NCBI RefSeq assembly: GCF_008923205.2
Contig: NZ_WBMS02000001.1
Coordinates: 187,698-251,697, forward strand
Length of the DNA: 64,000 nucleotides
Reading direction: 5' to 3'
From: Actinomadura physcomitrii
Lineage (GTDB): Bacteria; Actinomycetota; Actinomycetes; Streptosporangiales; Streptosporangiaceae
Shown: piece after piece, positions 57,407 to 64,000 of the stretch
How positions within the stretch are numbered: position 1 is the first letter of the stretch
How the letters are laid out: every line of letters starts with the position of its first letter
Made by a program: the position numbers and the translations under genes
The notes under the pieces: generated by a model
Told to the model about the DNA's origin: nothing
What the model saw: the letters and a program-made list of their open reading frames with translations, nothing else
The model's database searches: none

Positions 57407-58722
57407 CGGGAATCGACGAGATGGACGGCGTGCGGCGGCTGCTGGCCGAACCGCCGGAGCCGTCGCCCGAGGCGTCCGCGAAGGCGTTCGCGAAGCTTGC
57501 GGACGAGATGTCGGGCGGCCGGTCCCGGACGTCCCGTGCGGGCCGGCCGTGGTTCGCCCGGCCGCTCGGGCTCGGCGCGGGCCTGGTGGCGGCGGGCGCG
57601 GCGGCGGCCGTCGCGATCGCGGTCACCGGGCCGGGGACGTCCGGTTCGCCGGGCGCCCGGGGCACGGCGACGCCGCCGGAGAAGGTCGACCTGAACAAGC
57701 AGGCCGTCCTCGCGGCGGCGGCGAAGGCCGCGCTGATGCCGACGGGGAAGTACTGGTACACCGACCAGGTCAGCGGCCAGTCGTACATCGTGCGGCCGAA
57801 GACCGGCGCGTACGCGGTCGTCGGCGCGCACAGCGAGTTCTTCCAGTGGTCGGGCGCGCGGAAGGGCATGGGCGAGGCGTTCTTCGGGCGGGACATCCCC
57901 GCGCGCCCGCTGACCCCGAAGGACGAGGCGCTCTGGCGAAGGGCCGGGTCCCCGTCGGCGTTCCGCGTGTGGTCGAACGACCACTACTACACCTACGACC
58001 GGCACGTCTCGAAATGGGACGCGGACCGGCCGGACGCGCAGGGCGGCGGCCGGTGGCTCGGCGACGGGGACGCCGGCCTGACCGTCGACGACCTGCAGAA
58101 CCTGCCGACCGACCCCGCGAGCCTCACCGCGCGGTTCCTGAAGGGCGCGTCCGGGCCCGATCCGCGGCGGATCGAGCGGACCCTGGCGCAGAAGCAGCGG
58201 GAGCCGGTGCCGGCGGATCCGAACGCGCGGGCCGCGCGCGCCGCGGCCATCCAGTCGCTCCAGAACGACCTCGAGAAGGCCGAGCAGGCTCAGCGGGAGG
58301 ACCCGCACGGCTCGCGCGCCAAGGTGATGGACGCCGAGGAGGTGATGATGGAACTGCCGCTCCCGCCGGCGGTGCGGGCCGGGCTGATGCGCGCCCTCGC
58401 CGCGCAGCCCGGAGTCCGGGCGATCGGGCCGGTGACGGACCCGCTCGGCCGCAAGGGCACCGCGCTGGCCGCCGCCGACACCACCACCGAGGTCACCGGC
58501 GAGTTCGGCGCTCCCGCCGCCGAGCAGGGCTCCTACACCTCCCACGAGGAGATCATGTTCGACCCCGCGACGGGTGAGTTGCTCGGCAGCCGGGACGTGC
58601 TGGACAGGCCGGGCGGCGCCTACCGGTCGCAGCCGCCCGGCTTCGTGATCAACTACTGGCTGGTGCGGTCGTCCGGCTGGACCGACGCCAAGCCGAAGCC
58701 GCCCGCCAAGCTCCCCTTCTGA
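57403..58722 (+). CDS. CU044_5270-family membrane protein, pair 3
   Basis: 439 aa from ATG 57403. The cytoplasmic N-terminus is about 52 aa (DGVRRLLAEPPEPSPEASAK), with a membrane helix at about 55-74 (GLGAGLVAAGAAAAVAIAVT). The external domain has VDLNKQAVLAAAAKAAL, PTGKYWYTDQVSGQSYIVRP, VTDPLGRKGTALA and WTDAKPKPPAKLPF. It carries an extra helical insert (about residues 270-310, rich in Gln/Arg/Glu) absent from the other two. Probable membrane regulator of the pair-3 sigma factor. Confidence 0.85.
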   Translation: MTGIDEMDGVRRLLAEPPEPSPEASAKAFAKLADEMSGGRSRTSRAGRPWFARPLGLGAGLVAAGAAAAVAIAVTGPGTSGSPGARGTATPPEKVDLNKQAVLAAAAKAALMPTGKYWYTDQVSGQSYIVRPKTGAYAVVGAHSEFFQWSGARKGMGEAFFGRDIPARPLTPKDEALWRRAGSPSAFRVWSNDHYYTYDRHVSKWDADRPDAQGGGRWLGDGDAGLTVDDLQNLPTDPASLTARFLKGASGPDPRRIERTLAQKQREPVPADPNARAARAAAIQSLQNDLEKAEQAQREDPHGSRAKVMDAEEVMMELPLPPAVRAGLMRALAAQPGVRAIGPVTDPLGRKGTALAAADTTTEVTGEFGAPAAEQGSYTSHEEIMFDPATGELLGSRDVLDRPGGAYRSQPPGFVINYWLVRSSGWTDAKPKPPAKLPF

Positions 58723-58749
58723 CCACCGTCGAGGCACGGCGTGCCGCCC

Positions 58750-59187
58750 CTAAAGAGCTCGCAGTGCCGAGAGGACCTGGTCGATGCGGCGTGCCCGCGT
58801 TTCCGGCTTCTTCGCGCCCTCCACCGCGAGGATGTGGCGGCGCCGCCGGCTGTGCGACAGGCGGTCGAAGCCGGCCCGGGCCGCCGGGTCGGCGTCCAGA
58901 GCGCGGGCGAGGTCCGCGGGTTCGGCGAGGGCGGGCGGCTCGGTGTCGAGTACCACCTCCACCTCGACCTCGTCGCCGACGGTGACACCCGCGGCCGTCC
59001 GGTTGGCGTTGCTGAGACCGAGCAGGTGGCGGCCGCGCATGATGGCGACCCTGCTGTGCCACGAGTGCCCGTTGAGGGTGATCGCCACCCTCGGCCGGGC
59101 GCCTCCGCCGAGTTCCTCGACGACCTCGGCGGGGACCTCCAGCCCCCGCATGGGCTCCGGAGGCTCGACCACGGTGCGGAACTTCAC
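58750..59187 (-). CDS. DUF1905 / YdeI-OmpD-associated family protein
   Basis: 145 aa from GTG 59187 (AAAGGGGACGATC upstream). The N-terminal DUF1905 beta domain (about 1-85) reads VVEPPEPMRGLEVPAEVVEE then VAITLNGHSWHSRVAIMRGR. The C-terminal YdeI/OmdA helices read FDRLSHSRRRRHILAVEGAK and KPETRARRIDQVLSALRAL. The family is small, cytosolic and without a firm biochemical role. The gene is part of a minus-strand group with two VOC genes. Confidence 0.88.
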   Translation of the reverse strand: MKFRTVVEPPEPMRGLEVPAEVVEELGGGARPRVAITLNGHSWHSRVAIMRGRHLLGLSNANRTAAGVTVGDEVEVEVVLDTEPPALAEPADLARALDADPAARAGFDRLSHSRRRRHILAVEGAKKPETRARRIDQVLSALRAL

Positions 59188-59272
59188 GATCGTCCCCTTT
59201 CTGCTGCTCCGGATCGCCACGGCCGCGTGGGCCCCGGTCTGATGGCCGGGCCCCACGCGGCCGGGCGGGCGG

Positions 59273-59665
59273 TCACGAGCCGTAGGTCGTGACCTTCCAC
59301 AGGTACCCGTCGGGGTCGGCGAAGTAGCCGTAGTAGCCGCCCCACTTGGCGGGGGCCGCTTCCCTGACCACGGTGCCGCCGGCCGCGACGGCCTTGCTGA
59401 TCGTCTCGTCCACGGCGTCCCGCGAGTCGGGGTTCAGGTGGAACGAGGCCCCGCGGAACCCGGATCCCTCCGGCGGAACGCCGGCGTCCTTGGCTGCGGC
59501 GTCCCACTCGTAGAGGGCGAGCTGCGGGGCCCCCTCCCCGAGGTGGAACGAGACGAAATGGCGGGTGTCCTTGTCGATCTCGCACCCCAGCCCTTCGGCG
59601 TAGAACCGCTTGGCGCGGTCCAGATCATCGACGCCGAGCATGACAGCGCTCATCTGCGGTGACAT
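59273..59665 (-). CDS. VOC (glyoxalase-fold) family protein A
   Basis: 130 aa from ATG 59665, with TGAGGAGAACGCC upstream. Paired beta-alpha-beta modules: VMLGVDDLDRAKRFYAEGLG, and GGYYGYFADPDGYLWKVTTY with the metal-binding Glu/His positions degenerate. Probably a resistance or lyase-like enzyme of unknown substrate. It resembles VOC protein B 80 bp away (both end near FADPDGY-W), so the two derive from a duplication. Confidence 0.88.
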   Translation of the reverse strand: MSPQMSAVMLGVDDLDRAKRFYAEGLGCEIDKDTRHFVSFHLGEGAPQLALYEWDAAAKDAGVPPEGSGFRGASFHLNPDSRDAVDETISKAVAAGGTVVREAAPAKWGGYYGYFADPDGYLWKVTTYGS

Positions 59666-59743
59666 GGCGTTCTCCTCACAGGTGCCCAGCGGTGTCATGG
59701 GGTGCCCGGGCCGGTGTCCGGAACACCTGGACGACCGCGTGCG

Positions 59744-60157
59744 TTACTCGGCGTACGGCTGGTCCTCGCCCTGATCGCTGTAGCCGAGGCTCCAGATGTA
59801 GCCGTCGGGGTCGGCGAAGGTGGCGCCGTAGCCGCCCCACGGCAGGGGACCAGCGGGCTTGAGGACCGTGGCGCCGGCCTTCTCGGCCTCCGCCAAAACC
59901 TCGTCGACCCTCTCCTGGCTGCGGACGACGTAGGTGAGGACCACGCCGCCGAAGCCGCTGCCGTCGGGGCTGGTGCCGACCTGGTCGGCCAGGCCCTCCC
60001 GGTTGTAGAAGCCGACGGGCGAGGCGCCGTCGGAGTCGAAGAACACCGAGACGCCCCAGTCGTTCTTGATCGTCCAGCCCAGTCCGCCGGTGTAGAACCG
60101 CTTGGCGCGGTCCATGTCGCGGACGCCGAGGAGGATGGAGCTGACGTGGGCCTTCAT
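59744..60157 (-). CDS. VOC (glyoxalase-fold) family protein B
   Basis: 137 aa from ATG 60157, with GAAGGAGAAACT upstream. VOC fold: SILLGVRDMDRAKRFYTGGL, then FGGVVLTYVVRSQERVDEVL and WGGYGATFADPDGYIWSLGY. Substrate unknown. It is divergent from the ECF41-type sigma gene across 128 bases, a usual arrangement in which ECF41 factors control a neighbouring small enzyme gene. Confidence 0.88.
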   Translation of the reverse strand: MKAHVSSILLGVRDMDRAKRFYTGGLGWTIKNDWGVSVFFDSDGASPVGFYNREGLADQVGTSPDGSGFGGVVLTYVVRSQERVDEVLAEAEKAGATVLKPAGPLPWGGYGATFADPDGYIWSLGYSDQGEDQPYAE

Positions 60158-60285
60158 AGTTTCTCCTTCATGTTCGGGTGACCCGCTGGATGCGGCGGGC
60201 AGGGCGCGATCGGGGCCCTGGTGTCACATCGACGCGAGCGCGCCGGTCACTTCGTATGACAGGAGTTCCCGGGGGAGTGTGACCG

Positions 60286-61161
60286 ATGACCGAGCAGGAC
60301 TGGCTCACCGCGCGGTTCGCCGAGTACCAGAAGCACTTGCAGGCGGTGGCGTACCGCATGCTGGGCTCGCGGAGCGAGGCCGAGGACGCGGTGCAGGAGG
60401 CGTGGGCTCGGGTCGGCCGCGCCGAGACCGGTCACGTGGAGAACCCCGGCGGATGGCTGACCACCGTCGTCGCCCGGGTGTGCCTGAACATGCTGGAGGC
60501 GCGGCGGAGCAGGCGTGAGGAGGCCGTCGGGGCGCTGCCGCCCGAGCCGGGGACGGCTCATACGGGCGTCGCCCCGGCCCCCGGCCGGGGTGATCCCGAA
60601 GACGAGGCGCTGCTCACCGACTCGGTAGGCGTCGCGCTGATGGTGGTGCTGGACACGCTGGCGCCCGCCGAGCGGCTCGCGTTCGTCCTGCACGACGTCT
60701 TCGCCGTGCCGTTCGAGGAGATCGGCCGCATCATCGACCGGTCGCCGGCGGCGGCCCGGCAGCTCGCCAGCCGGGCACGGCGCCGTGTGCGGGGCGCCGC
60801 CGAGGCGTCCGGCGCCGCGCGGTCGGCGAAACGCGAGATCGTCTCGGCGTTCCTCGCGGCGGCGCGCGACGGCGACTTCAACGCCCTGCTCGACCTCCTC
60901 GATCCCGACGCGGTGGCCGTCGGCGATCTGCACGGCGCCGAAGCCGTGGCGGCCTTCTTCACCGGCCGGGCCCAGGCCGCCCGCCTCGCCCTCGTGGACG
61001 GCGAGCCGGCGGCCGTCTGGACCCGCCTCGGCGCGATCAGGGCCGTCATCGCCTTCACCGTCCACGACGGCCGGATCACGCGTATCGCCGTCGACACCGA
61101 CCCCGCGCGGCTCCTCGCCCTCGACGTCATCCTCCTGCCCTCCCACTCGCAGGAGCCGTGA
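60286..61161 (+). CDS. ECF41-type sigma factor with fused SnoaL-like domain
   Basis: 291 aa from ATG 60286 (GGGGGAGTGTGACCG upstream). Sigma2: FAEYQKHLQAVAYRMLGSRS, AEDAVQEAWARVGRAETGHV and NPGGWLTTVVARVCLNMLEA. Sigma4: TLAPAERLAFVLHDVFAVPF and IDRSPAAARQLASRARRRV. C-terminal SnoaL/NTF2-like domain (about 185-290). The linker reads VGALPPEP, a degenerate form of the ECF41 WLPEP motif. The usual DGGGR motif is missing because the first part of the SnoaL domain is shortened. ECF41 factors are autoregulated through this domain. Confidence 0.92.
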   Translation: MTEQDWLTARFAEYQKHLQAVAYRMLGSRSEAEDAVQEAWARVGRAETGHVENPGGWLTTVVARVCLNMLEARRSRREEAVGALPPEPGTAHTGVAPAPGRGDPEDEALLTDSVGVALMVVLDTLAPAERLAFVLHDVFAVPFEEIGRIIDRSPAAARQLASRARRRVRGAAEASGAARSAKREIVSAFLAAARDGDFNALLDLLDPDAVAVGDLHGAEAVAAFFTGRAQAARLALVDGEPAAVWTRLGAIRAVIAFTVHDGRITRIAVDTDPARLLALDVILLPSHSQEP

Positions 61162-61580
61162 TGGGCAACGGCGCTCCGGCGGCGCGTGCCACGGGCATGG
61201 GCCTGCGGCTGTCCTCCTGCGCCCTGGCCGTCGACGATCTCGACCAGGCCCTCCGCTTCTACCGGGATGTGCTCGGCTTCGAGGCCGACGCCACCATCGC
61301 GGAGGAGCCGGGCCGGGCCGTCGTACCGCCGCAGCAGCCGGACATGCGGATCCTCCTCGTGCCGCTCCCCGCGTGCCCCTCGGCCGAGCGCCGGACGGTC
61401 GCGGACGACATCGTGCGCCGCCTCGTCTTCGCGACCGACGACTGCGACGCCGTCTTCGAGCGCCTGGAAGCCGCGGGCGCCGAAGTGATGCAGGAACCGA
61501 TCGACCGTCCGGGCGTCCGCGACTGCGCCTTCCTCGACCCCTCGGGAAACCTCCTCCGGTTCACCCAGACCACACGCTGA
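61161..61580 (+). CDS. VOC (glyoxalase-fold) family protein C
   Basis: 139 aa from ATG 61161, which shares one base with the sigma-factor stop; AGGAG lies 5 bases upstream (GTG 61158 is an alternative). VOC fold: LSSCALAVDDLDQALRFYRD, VLGFEADATIAEEPGRAVVP, and CAFLDPSGNLLRFTQ. Substrate unknown. Translational coupling with the ECF41-type factor suggests that it is part of the regulated response. Confidence 0.85.
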   Translation: MGNGAPAARATGMGLRLSSCALAVDDLDQALRFYRDVLGFEADATIAEEPGRAVVPPQQPDMRILLVPLPACPSAERRTVADDIVRRLVFATDDCDAVFERLEAAGAEVMQEPIDRPGVRDCAFLDPSGNLLRFTQTTR

Positions 61581-61616
61581 CCCAGCCATACGGTGACCCA
61601 GGCGGCACACCGCGGC

Positions 61617-62351
61617 TCAGCGGGCGATGCGGGCTTCGATGCCGTCCAGCACGCAGGACAGGCCGTAGTCGAACCGCTGCTCCACCACGTCGGCGGTGTC
61701 CTGGGCCCAGACCTCCTTGATGTGCGCGGTGAGCCGGGGATGGCGTTCGGCGATCTCGGCGAGGTAGGGGCCGAGGGTCTGCAGCCAGTCCTCGCCGGCC
61801 CCGGCGTCGTGGGCGCTCTGCCAGCTCGCCTCGCTGCCGGCCGCGCCGATGACGTAGTCGGCGATCAGCGACATCGCGTTGTCCAGGGCCGTGCCGGTGA
61901 GGGCGGCGCCGTCGAAGGCGCCGATCACCTCGTCGAGGACGCGGGTGGCGTTCGGGCCGATCATCGGCTGGGCGCCGAACAGCGGCACCGTCCAGGGGTG
62001 CCGGTGGATCATCGCGCGCAGGTCACGGGCGTAGCCGGCGACGGCGGCGCGCCATCCGCCGGCGTCCGGGCCGGGCACCCGGACCTCGCCCATCACCCGG
62101 TCGAGGGCGAGCTCCAGCAGCTCGTCCTTGTTCGCGACGTGCCAGTAGACGGACGTCGCGCCGGAGTTCAGCCGGGTGCCGAGCCGCCGCATGCTGAGCC
62201 CGTCCAGGCCCTCGGCGTCGAGCAGCTCCAGCGCCGCGTCGACGATCTGGTCGCGGGTGAGCGTCGGCTGCTCGCGCCTGGCGCGCGGCGGGCGCACCCA
62301 CACCGACTCCGGCGGCTTCTTGCCGTCCGCCTTGTTGGCCGGCTTCGCCAT
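61617..62351 (-). CDS. TetR/AcrR-family regulator (TetR_C_1 type)
   Basis: 244 aa from ATG 62351. N-terminal helix-turn-helix at about residues 30-75: TRDQIVDAALELLDAEGLDG, MRRLGTRLNSGATSVYWHVA. The C-terminal ligand-binding domain has MIHRHPWTVPLFGAQPMIG and helices to 244. Class-A TetR-like regulators repress an adjacent exporter, and here a DHA2 MFS gene is divergent across 110 bp. A clear palindromic operator lies between them. Confidence 0.93.
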   Translation of the reverse strand: MAKPANKADGKKPPESVWVRPPRARREQPTLTRDQIVDAALELLDAEGLDGLSMRRLGTRLNSGATSVYWHVANKDELLELALDRVMGEVRVPGPDAGGWRAAVAGYARDLRAMIHRHPWTVPLFGAQPMIGPNATRVLDEVIGAFDGAALTGTALDNAMSLIADYVIGAAGSEASWQSAHDAGAGEDWLQTLGPYLAEIAERHPRLTAHIKEVWAQDTADVVEQRFDYGLSCVLDGIEARIAR

Positions 62352-62393
62352 CCAGGTCCTCCTCGGGGCTCGACTCGGTTTCCCCCAGACTAC

Positions 62394-62446
62394 TTGAACA
62401 GTGTGCGAGTTGCGTCGTACAGTGTGCGAGTCAGCTCGAACACTGT
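62394..62446 (+). promoter_or_regulatory. Promoter and TetR operator for the MFS gene
   Basis: TTGAAC (62394-62399) and TACAGT (62418-62423), with an 18-base spacer, form a promoter toward the MFS gene. ACAGTGTGCGAG occurs at 62398-62409 and again at 62419-62430 (21-bp period). The second copy pairs with CTCGAACACTGT (62435-62446) at 11 of 12 positions. The dyad overlaps the -10 box and should block it when the TetR protein is bound. Confidence 0.75.
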
Positions 62447-62461
62447 ACGAGGAGTCCTCCC

Positions 62462-63943
62462 GTGAACGCAGCCGCCCCGCCGCCGCACCCCCGGCGCTGG
62501 CAGATCCTCGGCGTCCTGTGCCTGAGCCTGCTGGCCGTCACCGTCGACAACACGATCCTCAACGTCGCGATCCCGTCGCTGCTCAAGGACCTGCACGCGA
62601 CCATGTCCGACGTCCAGTGGACGATCGACGCCTACTCGCTGGTCTTCGCCGGCCTGCTGCTCGCCGCGGGCGGCCTCGGCGACCGGTTCGGCCGCCGCCG
62701 CGCCATGCTCATCGGGTTCGCGCTGTTCGGCGGCGGGTCGCTGCTCGGCGCGTTCGCCGCGAACCCCGGCGAGCTGATCGCCATGCGCGCCGTGATGGGC
62801 GTCGGCGGCGCCTTCCTGATGCCCGGCACCCTGTCGATCATGGCGCAGGTGTTCGGCCCGGACGAGCGCGCCAAGGCGTTCGCCATCTGGGGCGCCGCGT
62901 CCATGATCGGCGTCGCGGGCGGGCCCGCGCTCGGCGGCGTGCTGCTGGAGCACTTCTGGTGGGGCTCGGTGTTCCTGGTGAACGTCCCCGTCACGGTCGC
63001 CGCCGTCGTCGGCCTGCTCGTCCTGGTCCCCGAGTCGCGCGGGCCGCGCCGCCGCCCCGACGTCCTCGGCTCGGTGCTGTCCACCATCGGCATGGCCTCG
63101 CTCGTGTGGGCGATCATCTCCGCGCCCGACCACGGCTGGACCGGCGCCCGCACCCTCACCGGGCTCGCGCTCGGCGCCGCCGCCCTGACCGCGTTCGCCG
63201 CCTGGCAGCGCCGCAACCCCGAGCCGATGCTCGACCTCGCCCTGCTGCGGCAGCGCGCCTTCTCCGGTTCCGCCGCCGTCATCGCGATCCTCGGGTTCGT
63301 CCTCGCCGGGACGCTGTTCGCCCTCACCCAGACGCTCCAACTCGTCCTCGGCTACGGGCCCCTCAAGGCCGGGCTCGCGCTGCTGCCCTGCGCGGTCGCC
63401 GCGGCGGCGGGCAACGGCCTCGGCGCCGCCCTCGAAGCGCGCCTCGGCGGGCGCCCCGCCCTCGTCGCCGGCCTGCTCGTCATCGCCGCCGGGTTCGGCG
63501 CCCTCGCCCTCGAAGGCCCCGGCGACGGCTTCGCCCCGATCATCACCGGGCTCGTCGTCATCGGGTTCGGCATGGGCCTCGGCTCCCCGCCCGCCTACAA
63601 CCTGCTGATGGCGGCCGTCCCCGCCGAGGAGGCCGGCGTCGGGTCCGCGGTGAACGACGCCGGCCAGGAGCTCGGCAACGCGCTCGGCGTCGCCGTCCTC
63701 GGCAGCGTCATCTCCGCCGTCTACGCCCGCGCCCTGCCGGACGGCGCGCCCGCCGCCGCGAAGCACTCGCTCGGCGAGGCCCTCGCGCTCGGCGACTCCG
63801 CGCTCGCGCACCAGGCCCGCGACGCGTTCGTCCACGCGGTGTCCATCGGGTCGCTCGCCGGATGCGGCGCCACCCTCGCCGCCGCCCTGTTCGCCGCGGC
63901 CGTCCTGCCCAGCGTCCCCCGCCCCGCCCCCGCCCCCGCGTGA
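62462..63943 (+). CDS. DHA2-family MFS exporter (14 helices)
   Basis: 493 aa from GTG 62462, with GAGGAG upstream. DHA2 signature: the N-terminal LAVTVDNTILNVAIPSLL (motif D1), loop 2-3 GLGDRFGRRRAMLIGFALF (motif A), and motif C-like GVAGGPALGGVLLEHFWWG. About 14 hydrophobic helices. Members export antibiotics and dyes with protons; the ligand of this one is unknown. It is under the divergent TetR-type repressor. A 16-bp palindrome follows its stop. Confidence 0.95.
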   Translation: MNAAAPPPHPRRWQILGVLCLSLLAVTVDNTILNVAIPSLLKDLHATMSDVQWTIDAYSLVFAGLLLAAGGLGDRFGRRRAMLIGFALFGGGSLLGAFAANPGELIAMRAVMGVGGAFLMPGTLSIMAQVFGPDERAKAFAIWGAASMIGVAGGPALGGVLLEHFWWGSVFLVNVPVTVAAVVGLLVLVPESRGPRRRPDVLGSVLSTIGMASLVWAIISAPDHGWTGARTLTGLALGAAALTAFAAWQRRNPEPMLDLALLRQRAFSGSAAVIAILGFVLAGTLFALTQTLQLVLGYGPLKAGLALLPCAVAAAAGNGLGAALEARLGGRPALVAGLLVIAAGFGALALEGPGDGFAPIITGLVVIGFGMGLGSPPAYNLLMAAVPAEEAGVGSAVNDAGQELGNALGVAVLGSVISAVYARALPDGAPAAAKHSLGEALALGDSALAHQARDAFVHAVSIGSLAGCGATLAAALFAAAVLPSVPRPAPAPA

Positions 63944-63958
63944 CCTCCGTTGAGTTGT

Positions 63959-64000
63959 GGCGTGTCGTGGTTATCGCCGTGCTCATAACCACGACACGCC
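63959..64000 (+). terminator. 16-bp palindrome after the MFS gene, at the window edge
   Basis: GGCGTGTCGTGGTTAT (63959-63974) and ATAACCACGACACGCC (63985-64000) are perfectly complementary around a 10-base loop. It begins 15 bases after the MFS stop. It is probably a terminator. Its AT-richer inner part also fits a dispersed palindromic repeat, and the right flank is outside the window. Confidence 0.65.

Overview
The window is a chromosomal segment from a very high-GC, filamentous-type actinomycete. A member of the Thermomonosporaceae (Actinomadura-like) fits best. The reasons are a WhiB regulator, F420 biosynthesis (cofD/fbiB), an HspR-controlled dnaK operon with a HAIR operator, roadblock/LC7 proteins, DUF3499, DUF5719 and CU044_5270-family proteins. 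No tRNA, rRNA, phage, transposase or CRISPR array was seen. About 60 genes are supported.

Layout. 1-6.4 kb: a DUF4129-DUF4350-MoxR-DUF58 operon in which each gene overlaps the next by a few bases, facing a SpoIIM-like membrane protein and an RDD protein. 6.4-11.1 kb: an MFS exporter, an unknown protein and a short archaeal/Thermotoga-type S-adenosylhomocysteine hydrolase, next to the canonical long one. 11.3-14.6 kb: a MerR regulator, a Pro-rich membrane protein and a NarL-type two-component pair. 15-28.6 kb: a housekeeping block of CDF transporter, SIS isomerase, Trm112-like, manB, DUF3499, metallopeptidase-family protein, DUF5719, large GT2, whiB, cofD and fbiB. As I recall, this is the same neighbourhood that surrounds whiB in Streptomyces. 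28.6-31 kb: a binding-protein gene, then an odd 0.5-kb non-coding stretch with G/C homopolymers and a perfect cloverleaf-like palindromic element.

31-32.8 kb: two DJ-1/PfpI proteins, one an AraC-type regulator, transcribed divergently, followed by small membrane proteins. 32.8-39.7 kb: a SigK/RskA-like sigma/anti-sigma pair with a Ser/Thr kinase, a NicO-type metal transporter, a TPR protein and a DUF4331 protein. The DUF4331 promoter closely resembles the mycobacterial SigK promoter, which suggests a self-contained regulon. 40-42 kb: three roadblock/LC7 proteins around a DUF4388/winged-helix-like protein, without the usual GTPase or histidine kinase. 42.2-49.2 kb: dnaK-grpE-dnaJ-hspR-clpB. 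The dnaK-grpE junction holds a duplicated 75-bp unit that forms a 51-codon ORF overlapping both neighbours.

49.5-58.7 kb: a secreted subtilase, then three consecutive ECF-sigma plus CU044_5270 membrane-protein pairs. 58.7-64 kb: YdeI-like and VOC proteins, an ECF41-type sigma factor with a fused but shortened SnoaL-like domain, and a TetR/DHA2-exporter pair with a clear operator. The best candidates for undescribed biology are the triplicated sigma/CU044_5270 array, the SigK-DUF4331 module, the roadblock cluster, the dnaK-grpE repeat ORF and the cloverleaf element.
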